The notes beneath the pieces were generated by a model, which saw only the letters and a program-made list of their open reading frames with translations, searched no databases and was not told the origin of the DNA. From the NCBI RefSeq assembly GCF_000760595.1, contig NZ_BBNM01000001.1, positions 432,418-496,417 on the forward strand: DNA of 64,000 bases, read 5' to 3'. Every line of letters starts with the position of its first letter. Position 1 is the first letter of the stretch. A program made the position numbers and the translations under genes. The DNA is from Acinetobacter soli. Its GTDB lineage: Bacteria; Pseudomonadota; Gammaproteobacteria; Pseudomonadales; Moraxellaceae. Below, piece by piece: positions 25,562 to 33,789 of the stretch.

Positions 25562-26038
25562 TTGAACCGCAAATTACTCACCTCAGAGGGTTATCAACGC
25601 TTACAAAATGAGCTTAACGATTTGGTGCGTAAAGAACGTCCTGAAATTACCAAAATTGTGTCTTGGGCAGCCAGTTTAGGCGATCGGTCAGAGAACGCCG
25701 ATTATATTTACAACAAGAAAAAATTACGTGAGATTGACCGCAGAATCCGATATTTAACCAAACTTTTTGAAGTGGCACATAAAGTAGAGTACAGCCCTGA
25801 GCAAGACGGCAAAGCGTATTTTGGTGCTTGGGTAGCGCTTGAAAATGACGAAGGTGAAACCATTGAATTTCGGATTGTGGGGGATGAAGAAATTTATGGC
25901 CGTAAAGATTATATCTCGTTGCAGTCTCCCATGGCCAAAGCATGCTTGGGTAAATCCATCAATGATGAGGTGACTGTACAAACCCCATTGGGTCGGAAGA
26001 TATGGTACATCAATTCGATTCGCTATCAATCAGGCTAA
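25562..26038 (+). CDS. greB: Transcription elongation factor GreB
   Basis: A 158-residue Gre factor that stimulates RNA cleavage in backtracked RNA polymerase. The N-terminal coiled coil has the acidic tip LGDRSENADY (Asp41 and Glu44 in the standard places), and the C-terminal FKBP-like domain has SPMAKACLGKSINDEV. The basic KKKLREIDRRIR stretch after the tip is typical of GreB rather than GreA. The start codon is TTG at 25562 with GGAG 8 nt upstream. It is monocistronic. Confidence 0.93.
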   Translation: MNRKLLTSEGYQRLQNELNDLVRKERPEITKIVSWAASLGDRSENADYIYNKKKLREIDRRIRYLTKLFEVAHKVEYSPEQDGKAYFGAWVALENDEGETIEFRIVGDEEIYGRKDYISLQSPMAKACLGKSINDEVTVQTPLGRKIWYINSIRYQSG

Positions 26039-26370
26039 TCGATACGGTACAAATGATTGATCATTAGAGCAGATACCCTACAGCTAATGCGTATCTGAAT
26101 ATTGCAAATGTAAGTCGAAAAACATGAATTTTGCACATAAAACAAACAGGATATTTTTGCTTTCGTGTCTTTGTTTACAGGCCTTACAAGCGCTGAAATA
26201 ACCACCAAATTAAGTAAAATTATAATATTCATAACAGTTACCAATTTACAATTTGGTTACATACTGTTGCAGAGCTTCCTCTTTTAGACCACAACTTCAG
26301 TGTATAAATTTTCTTCCCTTAGTAAATCATAGGCTTATATATCGTAAAGACTATTTTTTGACCTAAAAAT
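26039..26370. other. Intergenic region without recognised gene
   Basis: AT-rich sequence after greB. A 69-codon reverse-strand frame here has no ribosome-binding site or coding character. No clear greB terminator was found. Confidence 0.4.
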
Positions 26371-26399
26371 TTGACAAGAGGTTTTTAGGCAATTATTAT
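26362..26399 (+). promoter_or_regulatory. Strong sigma70 promoter overlapped by an inverted repeat
   Basis: TTGACA (26371-26376), a 17-bp spacer and TATTAT (26394-26399) form a near-consensus promoter. The inverted repeat CCTAAAAA (26362-26369) / TTTTTAGG (26382-26389) brackets the -35, a likely operator. The start would be near 26406, giving a ~180-nt leader before the transglycosylase ATG. Confidence 0.6.
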
Positions 26400-26587
26400 T
26401 CGCCCTACTTTTTATTTGGTTGTTTTTTAAACTTTGTAGTTTTTCTACATAGTTATTGTTAATCCCATGTCATCACGAATGACGTCATGAATGCCCATCC
26501 TCTTTGGATTTACCAACTTGAAAAAAGTTTTGTGTATTCGTTTTGCCAAAATTTTTTAGGGCGTAAATTATCTGTAGCGGAGACAAC

Positions 26588-27700
26588 ATGCACAGTAGTT
26601 CAACTTCTGGGTCGAGGCTTGGCCTAGACACTTTATTTTCTTCTCTCCCCTTGAAAGCGCTTGCATTAAGTACAATGGTGTTTCCGTTTCACAGTATTAG
26701 TGCCAGCAAAGCCCACCAGTATAATACGGTGGTTAATAGTAATACCCTCACTGTGGTTGCGGTCGAATCGCCTACTACAGTGTTCAAAGACGGTGAGTTT
26801 ATTCATGGCTTTGGTTACGATCTGGTAAGAAATTATGCACAGAGCCTTAACGTTAAGCTCAAGTTTAAAACCGTCAAAGATGATGCGACTGCGTTAAAAT
26901 GGATCAACGAAGGCCGGGCCAATCTGGCCATGACCACCGCAGATTTACACAGCATTGAAACCAAGCAACTGATTTCTTTTTCGGCCAGCTGTGGTGCAGA
27001 CAGTACACTGACGCAAAATGGACTCAATGCATCGCTCAACTGGGTGTTTAAATATGCCGATGATCCACTTACACAGACTGCGAGCAGTTATGTGTGTCAA
27101 AGTAAGCAAAATGGCACCATGCAGCAATTGGCGTCATTTTATAACCGCAATGTGGTGCAGCCTGAATCGTGGGAAATTATTCAGCGCGATTTGAGTAACC
27201 GACTTCCGGTATATAAGGCAAGCTTTAAACGTAGCGCTGAGCAATACAATCTGGATTGGCATTTATTGGCAGCCATAGGCTATCAAGAGTCTTATTTAAA
27301 ACCCAACTCAGTCTCTCCCACTGGTGTCCGCGGTTTAATGATGCTGACCAATAATACAGCGCAGGCGATGGGCGTCAGTAATCGCAACGACCCCACCCAA
27401 AGCATTCAGGGCGGCGCAAAGTATTATGATCAAATGCTCAAGCAGTATGAAATGATTCCGTATCCAGATCGTAACTGGTACGCTCTGGTAGCGTACAACA
27501 TGGGGCCAGGTGCAGTCGCTCAAATTCAAAAGCGCATTCAGGCACAGGGCAAAAACCCAAACCAGTGGCTTAACCTGTACAACTACCTAAATCGTAATCA
27601 GGCCAGCAATGGCCGCTACAGACAAGCCTTGCAATATGTTACGCGGATTCGTGCCTATTTGGAGCACATCAAGACTTCACCACGCTGGGTTGATGTTTAA
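26588..27700 (+). CDS. MltF-like lytic transglycosylase with short solute-binding-like domain
   Basis: A 370-residue envelope protein with an N-terminal signal sequence (about 1-40). Residues 50-135 are the start of a family-3 solute-binding-like domain (LTVVAVESPTTVF, FGYDLV, INEGRANLAMTT), as in MltF. Residues 210-355 are an SLT domain: AAIGYQESYL with catalytic Glu234, GVRGLMMLTNNTA, WYALVAYNMGPGA. E. coli MltF is about 518 residues, so the regulatory domain here lacks roughly one lobe. It cleaves murein glycan strands to anhydro-muropeptides. GGAG precedes the ATG; the leader is long. Confidence 0.82.
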   Translation: MHSSSTSGSRLGLDTLFSSLPLKALALSTMVFPFHSISASKAHQYNTVVNSNTLTVVAVESPTTVFKDGEFIHGFGYDLVRNYAQSLNVKLKFKTVKDDATALKWINEGRANLAMTTADLHSIETKQLISFSASCGADSTLTQNGLNASLNWVFKYADDPLTQTASSYVCQSKQNGTMQQLASFYNRNVVQPESWEIIQRDLSNRLPVYKASFKRSAEQYNLDWHLLAAIGYQESYLKPNSVSPTGVRGLMMLTNNTAQAMGVSNRNDPTQSIQGGAKYYDQMLKQYEMIPYPDRNWYALVAYNMGPGAVAQIQKRIQAQGKNPNQWLNLYNYLNRNQASNGRYRQALQYVTRIRAYLEHIKTSPRWVDV

Positions 27701-27726
27701 GCCGAATTGATCATACAGATATAAAA

Positions 27727-27756
27727 AAAGCTTACTGCATCTGCGTAAGCTTTCTT
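27727..27756. terminator. Bidirectional terminator between mltF-like and SCP2 genes
   Basis: AAAGCTTAC / GTAAGCTTT (9 bp) with loop TGCATCTGC and A/T-rich flanks on both sides; it serves the two convergent genes. Confidence 0.8.
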
Positions 27757-27775
27757 TATACAAGGCTGGCGTAAA

Positions 27776-28159
27776 TTAAGCAGTATGCTCAAGTACGCGT
27801 TTGAACAGATCTTTTTGCTCTTGGCTAGGCTTTGCAGTTTGTAAAGCCATCAACTGAGACATATCGCCCTGCACTTTGATTTTGCCTGTCATGAAGGCTT
27901 GCATTGCAGCCGCCATATCAAACTCTAAAAACACCTTACGAAGCGTCTCAGCATCCATATTTAAAGTGGTTTTGGCATTCGGAGAAAGACCTTTATGAAT
28001 TTTTCCGTTTTCCAAGGATACTTCGGTGGTGTTGTCTGCATTTGCAACAACAAGATTAATGGCTAAATTTGCAAGTGCTGGTGGTAAATTTAGATCACCT
28101 GCGTCTGCACTTAGTTTTTCAACAGTTGTAAACCAATCATCAGTTAAAAATGCAGGCAT
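27776..28159 (-). CDS. SCP2 sterol-binding-domain protein
   Basis: A 127-residue single SCP2 fold. The characteristic end of the domain is visible: LEFDMAAAMQAFMTGKIKVQGDMSQLMAL, where an aliphatic pocket closes with the K-V-x-G-D motif. Such small proteins bind lipids or acyl-CoA in bacteria; the ligand is not known. It is monocistronic, located between the convergent transglycosylase gene and ttcA. Confidence 0.85.
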   Translation of the reverse strand: MPAFLTDDWFTTVEKLSADAGDLNLPPALANLAINLVVANADNTTEVSLENGKIHKGLSPNAKTTLNMDAETLRKVFLEFDMAAAMQAFMTGKIKVQGDMSQLMALQTAKPSQEQKDLFKRVLEHTA

Positions 28160-28330
28160 GATTATTCCTCAAGTCAATTTATTCAATTATGTGTGCTGTT
28201 TTTCCAGACAGCATCATGGTTGAAGCGTTACAGCTTTTGCCTTGTTATAGCATGATCTCTAAAAAGTCCGTTAACCTTTTTTGTATGAGTCCCTTAATTT
28301 TTAGAAGAATCACAATTTTTAATCAAAAAA

Positions 28331-28362
28331 AAGCGCTAACTTTTTAAGAGGTTAGCGCTTGA
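28331..28362 (-). terminator. Terminator of ttcA
   Basis: The perfect 10-bp stem AAGCGCTAAC / GTTAGCGCTT with a 10-nt loop; read leftwards it is followed by eight T. Confidence 0.88.
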
Positions 28363-28366
28363 CTTG

Positions 28367-29272
28367 TTAGTCAGCAGCAAAGCTAAGATTGACCACATCC
28401 AGTCGTTTTTTTAATTCTTCAGGTTCTTTAAAGTCGAGTTCGCGCTGTGAGTCCAAGGCTTCAAAATCAAACAGCTCACGATCTGCCAATTGCGATGGCG
28501 AGACATTTTGTAATGCGCCAAAAATACTGTGCAAGCGTTTTGGATACTGTTTGTCCCACTCACGTAGCATCTCGTTGAGCATGGCACGTTGTAGGTTTTC
28601 TTGCGAACCACACAAGTTACACGGAATAATCGGAAACTTACGCATTTCAGCATATTTGATAATGTCTTTTTCTTCCACGTAAGCCAGCGGACGAATCAAA
28701 ATATTCTTCTTGTCCGATGAAAGCAGCTTCGGTGGCATCGCCTTTAGACTTCCCCCATGGAATAAGTTCAAGAAAAAGGTCGCGATAATATCATCGCGAT
28801 GATGGCCTAAAGCCACTTTGGTCGCCCCAATTTCTTGCGCAAAGCCATACAGCGAACCACGGCGCAAACGTGAACACACCGCGCAGTAGGTTTTACCTTC
28901 TGGCGTAAGGCGTTTGGTAATGGTGTAGGTGTCTTTTTCAAGAATGTAATACGGAATATTGTTCTCTTCCATATAGCGTGGCAACACGTCTTCTGGAAAG
29001 CCCGGCTGTTTCTGATCGAGATTGACCGCGACAATATCAAAGTTGATGGGTGCAATGCGCTTAAATTGCAGCAAGATATCCAGCAAGGTATAGCTGTCCT
29101 TACCGCCAGAAACGCAGACCATCACTTTATCGCCGTCTTCGATCATTTTGAAATCACGAATCGCGTGACCCACTTGTCGACGGAGCTTTTTCAGTAAGCG
29201 ATAATAGGCGGAGCTTGTAGGAAGCTCTGGCTTAAAATTAAATCCTGCTTCGGACTCAACTGGCGAGTACAT
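28367..29272 (-). CDS. ttcA: tRNA 2-thiocytidine(32) synthetase TtcA
   Basis: A 301-residue PP-loop ATPase that makes s2C32 in tRNA. SGGKDS (55-60) binds ATP; the paired CxxC motifs at Cys130/133 (CAVC) and Cys218/221 (CNLC) hold the Fe-S cluster needed for sulfur transfer; GHHRDD is the third family segment. The frame extends to 29335, but the start [10 protein letters not shown] fits the family length. No good Shine-Dalgarno precedes it. It is monocistronic and divergent from the slt gene across a DnaA-box-rich gap. Confidence 0.93.
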   Translation of the reverse strand: MYSPVESEAGFNFKPELPTSSAYYRLLKKLRRQVGHAIRDFKMIEDGDKVMVCVSGGKDSYTLLDILLQFKRIAPINFDIVAVNLDQKQPGFPEDVLPRYMEENNIPYYILEKDTYTITKRLTPEGKTYCAVCSRLRRGSLYGFAQEIGATKVALGHHRDDIIATFFLNLFHGGSLKAMPPKLLSSDKKNILIRPLAYVEEKDIIKYAEMRKFPIIPCNLCGSQENLQRAMLNEMLREWDKQYPKRLHSIFGALQNVSPSQLADRELFDFEALDSQRELDFKEPEELKKRLDVVNLSFAAD

Positions 29273-29418
29273 AGACACACGTGACCCATAAAAAAAATAC
29301 TGGGCAATTTTATATGATTCGCGCGTGAATCGCATCTATAGATTTTGAATTCTTTAAATTGTCATGATTTTGTATCATGCTTTTTTATTGTCCTGAAAAA
29401 AGTAGTTCTTTGAGCATT

Positions 29419-29491
29419 TTTTGCACAGAACGCTTATATTTTGGACTTTTCCACAGTTTTCCACAAAACCTGTGGATAAAATTGTGGATTT
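29419..29491. other. Cluster of DnaA-box-like sequences beside an AT-rich tract
   Basis: Matches to TTWTNCACA: 29419-29427 (TTTTGCACA), 29447-29455 and 29457-29465 (both TTTTCCACA) and, inverted, 29471-29479 (TGTGGATAA, a perfect TTATCCACA). A weaker inverted one is at 29483-29491. The last four start 10-14 bp apart. About 230 bp of very AT-rich DNA follows, with one more inverted match at 29681-29689. The pattern resembles origin-like or DnaA-titrating sites; the real oriC beside dnaA is not in this window. Confidence 0.5.
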
Positions 29492-29785
29492 CTGGAGGCT
29501 TGACAAAGTGACTAGACGAAAAAATAAGGGTTTTGTTTAAATTGATCATTTTTTAACCAATTATTTTAATTATTTAAAATCAAATGCTTATTAAAGTCAA
29601 CCCAACTATTTCAAAAAAAAATTTAATTTTTTTTTGATTAACATCCAAACAATAAAGCTTGATTTTTTCTGTCAAACAGTTGTGAAAAATTTTAGCTGTA
29701 TATCTCGTGTTTACGTTTTTTTTTGCTACACTGGCTTACAAGATGTCACTACTTTTAGCGAATCACCTAAAGCGAATAACATAAA
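29492..29785. other. Very AT-rich leader region of the slt gene
   Basis: Long A- and T-runs (for example around 29618-29636) with no ORF. TTGACA at 29500-29505 could be a -35 but a matching -10 is not obvious. It presumably holds the slt promoter and, if the DnaA boxes are functional, a melting region. Confidence 0.4.
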
Positions 29786-30634
29786 ATGAAAAAACGCATG
29801 GATTCTTGTTTAACATTTATTTGCTCTTTCTTACTGAGTTATGGCTGCATAAATACCGCCATCGCGGGACAGATGTTTATCTATAAAGATAAATCCGGCG
29901 CAACCTTGCTTACCAACCGTAAAAGTTCAGACCCTGCCTTAACCAAAGTCAAAGTTACTTATTACCCAGACAGTAATATTCATACCTACCGCAACTGGGG
30001 TGCCTCAGAAGCATCGGTTTTACCGAGCTACAGTAAAAACGTCAATGCTTTCGATCATATTATCCGTCAGGCAGCGCAGCGCCACGGTGTGTCAGAAGGC
30101 CTAATCAAAGCGGTCATGCATACCGAATCGGGTTTTAATATTCGTGCCCGTTCGCCCGTGGGTGCGCAAGGACTGATGCAACTCATGCCAGCTACAGCAA
30201 AACGTTTTAATGTGTCAAATGTATTTGATCCCGAACAGAATATTTTTGGTGGTGCACAGTATTTAAGCTGGCTCATGAAACGCTTTAATGGCAATATGCA
30301 GCTGGTTTTAGCAGCCTACAATGCAGGAGAAGGCAATGTCGATAAGTATGGCGGCATTCCACCGTTTCGTGAAACCCAAGATTATGTAAAGCGTGTGACC
30401 AGCCGTTACCAAAATCTGTATGTTTCCTCACAAAGCTCAAGCACGGATAATCCGTTATCATCACAAATTATTGCCCAATCGGCAAACTACACGCATCCCG
30501 ATGCAAACACTGCCCCGAAATATACGCAGCAACGCCAGATTATTGCTCTTGAAAATGGTAGTTTTACCGATGCACCAAACACTTATGTGACCCGTAATGC
30601 AACGGCTTCAGCCCGAATTCAGATTTCAAATTAA
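29786..30634 (+). CDS. SLT-family lytic transglycosylase with DUF4124-like N-terminus
   Basis: A 282-residue exported murein hydrolase. A signal peptide with Cys21 in the hydrophobic stretch ends near AIA-GQ (27). Residues 28-65 (MFIYKDKSGATLLTNR) are of the DUF4124 type. The SLT domain spans about 85-215: AVMHTESGFN with catalytic Glu114, GAQGLMQLMPATAKRF, VLAAYNAGEGNVDKYGGIPPF. The C-terminal 70 residues are Ser/Thr-rich and look disordered. It is monocistronic. Confidence 0.88.
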   Translation: MKKRMDSCLTFICSFLLSYGCINTAIAGQMFIYKDKSGATLLTNRKSSDPALTKVKVTYYPDSNIHTYRNWGASEASVLPSYSKNVNAFDHIIRQAAQRHGVSEGLIKAVMHTESGFNIRARSPVGAQGLMQLMPATAKRFNVSNVFDPEQNIFGGAQYLSWLMKRFNGNMQLVLAAYNAGEGNVDKYGGIPPFRETQDYVKRVTSRYQNLYVSSQSSSTDNPLSSQIIAQSANYTHPDANTAPKYTQQRQIIALENGSFTDAPNTYVTRNATASARIQISN

Positions 30635-30784
30635 GCACGTCGCCCACCCCTTACAGGATTTAACTTAAAAAAAGCTTAAATCATGTAATTGGTCTTGAAT
30701 TTTCTTGGGATTCCCCTCATATTGAGAGCAATGATTTATGATGAATGAATCATAATAGGTTTTATTTATAAGAGGATTTTCTCA

Positions 30785-31690
30785 ATGATGCGGATTGGTT
30801 TGTTTTTGCTAACCAACCTCGCGGTACTGGTTGTGGCTGGCATTATCTTGTCACTCTTCGGTGTCGGTAGTTACCATGGCGCGGGTGGCTTAAATCTAGG
30901 CAACCTTTTGGTCATCTGTTTTGTGTTTGGTATGGTGGGCTCTTTAGTCTCCCTTTTTATGTCGAAATGGATGGCTAAAAAAACCACTGGTACAGAACTG
31001 ATCGATCCGAATGCGCCTCGTAATCAGGCTGAAGCATGGTTATTGCAAACTGTTGCAGATCTCTCTCAACGTGCGGGCATTAAGATGCCTGAAGTTGGTA
31101 TTTTCCCGTCGTATCAATCGAATGCATTTGCAACCGGCTGGAACAAAAATGATGCATTGGTTGCCGTTTCTTCAGGATTGCTCGAACGCATGAACAAAGA
31201 CGAGCTACGTGCGGTACTGGCGCACGAGATCGGTCACGTTGCAAACGGCGATATGGTGACACTGGCCTTGATTCAAGGGGTGGTCAACGCCTTTGTCATG
31301 TTCTTCGCGCGTGTGGTCGGTGATTTTATCGATCGTAATGTCTTTGGTCGTCAAGATGGTGAAGCACCGGGCATCGGTTTCTTCGTTATTACCATCGTAC
31401 TCGATATTGTATTCGGTATTTTGGCCTCAGCGATTGTAATGTGGTTCTCCCGTCAGCGCGAGTATCGTGCCGACGAAGCAGGTGCACGACTTGCTGGCAA
31501 ACAAGCCATGATTTCGGCATTGCTTCGCCTACAGGCGGAATCTGAATTGCCAGATCAGATGCCAAAAGAAATGAAAGCTTTTGCAATTACGGAAGGTAAG
31601 GAACAAGGGTTTAGCCTTGCAGCACTGTTCCAAACTCACCCAAGTATCGAACAGCGTGTCGCAGCACTTCATCAGTTAAACTGTCCGTAA
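30785..31690 (+). CDS. htpX: Membrane protease HtpX
   Basis: A 301-residue M48 metalloprotease of the inner membrane that degrades misfolded membrane proteins together with FtsH. Two N-terminal membrane segments are followed by the zinc motif HEIGH (147-151) and the third ligand in the [14 protein letters not shown] segment; two further hydrophobic segments lie between them. Length and order match E. coli HtpX. AGAGGA precedes the ATG. The C-terminal [14 protein letters not shown] is the family ending. Regulation by a Cpx-like system is known for homologues but not visible here. Confidence 0.93.
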   Translation: MMRIGLFLLTNLAVLVVAGIILSLFGVGSYHGAGGLNLGNLLVICFVFGMVGSLVSLFMSKWMAKKTTGTELIDPNAPRNQAEAWLLQTVADLSQRAGIKMPEVGIFPSYQSNAFATGWNKNDALVAVSSGLLERMNKDELRAVLAHEIGHVANGDMVTLALIQGVVNAFVMFFARVVGDFIDRNVFGRQDGEAPGIGFFVITIVLDIVFGILASAIVMWFSRQREYRADEAGARLAGKQAMISALLRLQAESELPDQMPKEMKAFAITEGKEQGFSLAALFQTHPSIEQRVAALHQLNCP

Positions 31691-31701
31691 GTGTAGCCAT
31701 C

Positions 31702-31729
31702 AAAAAAGCCTCCAGTTGGAGGCTTTTTT
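31702..31729. terminator. Bidirectional terminator between htpX and DUF4112 gene
   Basis: AAAAAAGCCTCC / GGAGGCTTTTTT around AGTT serves both convergent genes. Confidence 0.92.
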
Positions 31730-31733
31730 CACT

Positions 31734-32309
31734 TTATATTCCTTGGTACCACTGCCATACATAACTTAAACCGAACCACATTGCCACCAGTAGCAGCACC
31801 AGAAATACCAAACCGATCAAATCTGGAATATGCAACCAAATCCAGCTCACCACCGGGTTACGCCAAAACACAGAATGCTGCTGTTTGCGTTCTAATTGCT
31901 CATGTAAATAAGGATGAACCACATGATCGTCACTATTAATCGCATACTCATCACGAATGTGCTGATGCACGACTTCTAGCGCTTTGCGGCTTGGTCGGAT
32001 AAATATATCAAACACCGTTCCGGCCACTGGAATAAACCCGAGTATGGCATCCATGGCGGCCAGTTTGAGTACTGGCGTAAGTTTGTGTTGTGGCACCCCA
32101 ATCTGCCGGGCTTTATGAATGGCATACAGCGTGAGTGCAAAGCCAGCGACATCGCCTGCAACCGGAATGGTACTCAGCGCAGCATCGGCGCCCACCCCCT
32201 GCTTGGTAAAGGGAATACGCACTACACTGTCCATGATATTGGCAAACTTTGCCAAATCTCGCTCTAAGCGAATGACCTCTTGTTGGGATATTTTTTTTGG
32301 ATTGGACAT
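31734..32309 (-). CDS. DUF4112 membrane protein
   Basis: A 191-residue protein with the DUF4112 core at about 20-130: LDAAL-type segment GADAALSTIPVAGDVAGFAL, then MDAILGFIPVAGTVFDIFIRPSRKALEV, the repeated 'hydrophobic-IPVxGD/T' pattern of the family. A clear C-terminal transmembrane segment follows (LIGLVFLVLLLVAMWFGL, 165-182). The function of DUF4112 is unknown. It lies 33 bp downstream of mgtE and is probably co-transcribed with it, so a link to Mg2+ or membrane homeostasis is possible but unproven. Confidence 0.82.
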   Translation of the reverse strand: MSNPKKISQQEVIRLERDLAKFANIMDSVVRIPFTKQGVGADAALSTIPVAGDVAGFALTLYAIHKARQIGVPQHKLTPVLKLAAMDAILGFIPVAGTVFDIFIRPSRKALEVVHQHIRDEYAINSDDHVVHPYLHEQLERKQQHSVFWRNPVVSWIWLHIPDLIGLVFLVLLLVAMWFGLSYVWQWYQGI

Positions 32310-32342
32310 GGTGATTTCACTTCTTAAAACGAAATTAAGTAT

Positions 32343-33689
32343 TTAAATTTGAGGCAGCAATTGCGCCGCAATACATAAATAAATCACGACCCCTGTTGCA
32401 TCACAAATCGAAGTGACCAAAGGCGCAGAGGCACTGGCCGGATCAAGATTCAAACGATTTAAAATAAACGGTAAACTCATACCAATTACACTGCCAATCA
32501 GCACAATCCCAATCATACTTAAGATCAATACCAAAGCCACCATGGCATCGCCACGAATATAGCCCAGCACTGCAACGGCCATCGCCATCGTAACACCAAG
32601 TGCCAGAGCCACCAGACATTCACGCCCCAAAAGCAGCAGCCAGTCTTTTAAGACCACATCACCTGTCGCCAATGCACGCACCATGAGCGTAGCCGACTGA
32701 GAACCTGCATTTCCGCCACTTCCCACCAGTAAAGGCAAAAAAAACACCAGTACAATATTCGATTCAATAATTGATTCGAAATGTGCAATTCCCAATCCTG
32801 ATAGCAAACTGCCAAAAACCAGAATGACCAGCCAAAAAACACGTTTCTTATAAAGCTGAAACAGCGGCGTTTGTTTCAAATTAAGTGTAGGCGCAGATGC
32901 CTCCACCCCTGCACTTTTCAAGAAATCTTCATTGGCCTCTTCACTGGCGACATCCATGGCATCATCATAGGTCACTATTCCAACCAGCCGATGCTGTCGA
33001 TCGATGATTGGTAACGCCAGTAAATCGTATCTGGCAATTTTCTTGGCCACATCGTCCTGATCATCATCAACATAAGCATAGACAATATCTGTAGCCATTA
33101 AAGCACCGACATTGGCATCTACAGGTGCCAGTATCAACTGATGTAATGAAATCTCACCTAATAACTGTTGCTGCTCATCAATGATGTACGACTCATAAAT
33201 CGTTTCGGCATCTGGGGCTTCTTGACGTAAAAAATCAATCGCTTCAGCTATACTCATTTCGGCGCGCAAGGTGGCATATTCCGAGGTCATAATCGCCCCT
33301 GCCGTACCTTCTTGATACTCTGCCAGCCGGCGCAGATCTTCACGCTTGGCTTGTGCCAGCGCAGGCAACAAGGCCACCTGCTCAGAGGGTGCCAAAGCCT
33401 TAAACACATCGGTGCGTTTGTCCGCCGGCATTTCTGTAACAATGGTCGCCAGATCGGCACGAGATAAAAGTTTTGCCAAACGCGCCTGATAATCAGCATG
33501 CATCGCAGCATAAACTTTGGCGCGCTTGGGCAACTGCATCAAAATCAAACTGGATGACTCAACTGGTAGTTGCTCAAGTGCCTCGGCCACATCAATCGAT
33601 TGCAGCTCATGCAGTAGCATTTGAGCCGCACCAATATCCATATGTGCCAAGGCATCGGCCAAGGCTAAGATATTTGGAGCCGTTTTCAT
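32343..33689 (-). CDS. mgtE: Magnesium transporter MgtE
   Basis: A 448-residue MgtE. The N-terminal superhelical domain (1-130) has the repeats LPVESSSLILMQLP and EMPADKRTDVFKAL; a CBS pair (about 135-255) contains LLGEISLHQLI and HRLVGIVTYDDAMDV; five membrane segments follow, with the pore signature LLVGSGGNAGSQSATLMVRALATGDV and the final LDPASASAPLVTSICDATGV. The cytosolic domains gate the channel according to Mg2+. Usual family length. Probably first gene of a two-gene unit with the DUF4112 gene. Confidence 0.93.
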   Translation of the reverse strand: MKTAPNILALADALAHMDIGAAQMLLHELQSIDVAEALEQLPVESSSLILMQLPKRAKVYAAMHADYQARLAKLLSRADLATIVTEMPADKRTDVFKALAPSEQVALLPALAQAKREDLRRLAEYQEGTAGAIMTSEYATLRAEMSIAEAIDFLRQEAPDAETIYESYIIDEQQQLLGEISLHQLILAPVDANVGALMATDIVYAYVDDDQDDVAKKIARYDLLALPIIDRQHRLVGIVTYDDAMDVASEEANEDFLKSAGVEASAPTLNLKQTPLFQLYKKRVFWLVILVFGSLLSGLGIAHFESIIESNIVLVFFLPLLVGSGGNAGSQSATLMVRALATGDVVLKDWLLLLGRECLVALALGVTMAMAVAVLGYIRGDAMVALVLILSMIGIVLIGSVIGMSLPFILNRLNLDPASASAPLVTSICDATGVVIYLCIAAQLLPQI

Positions 33690-33789
33690 TGTTTCTCTCC
33701 AAGTACTATGTTTATTTTTATAGCAGGTGGTTTCAACCCCACCCAGATTGTTCTGTTAAAGCAAATATAAAATTTAAAATGCTAACCGC

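Noticed and set aside
26035..26244. Small membrane protein after greB, reverse strand
   Set aside because: No ribosome-binding site and no coding character; it begins within the greB end.
29419..29785. Chromosomal replication origin
   Set aside because: dnaA, dnaN, gyrB or rpmH are not nearby; boxes alone do not prove an origin.
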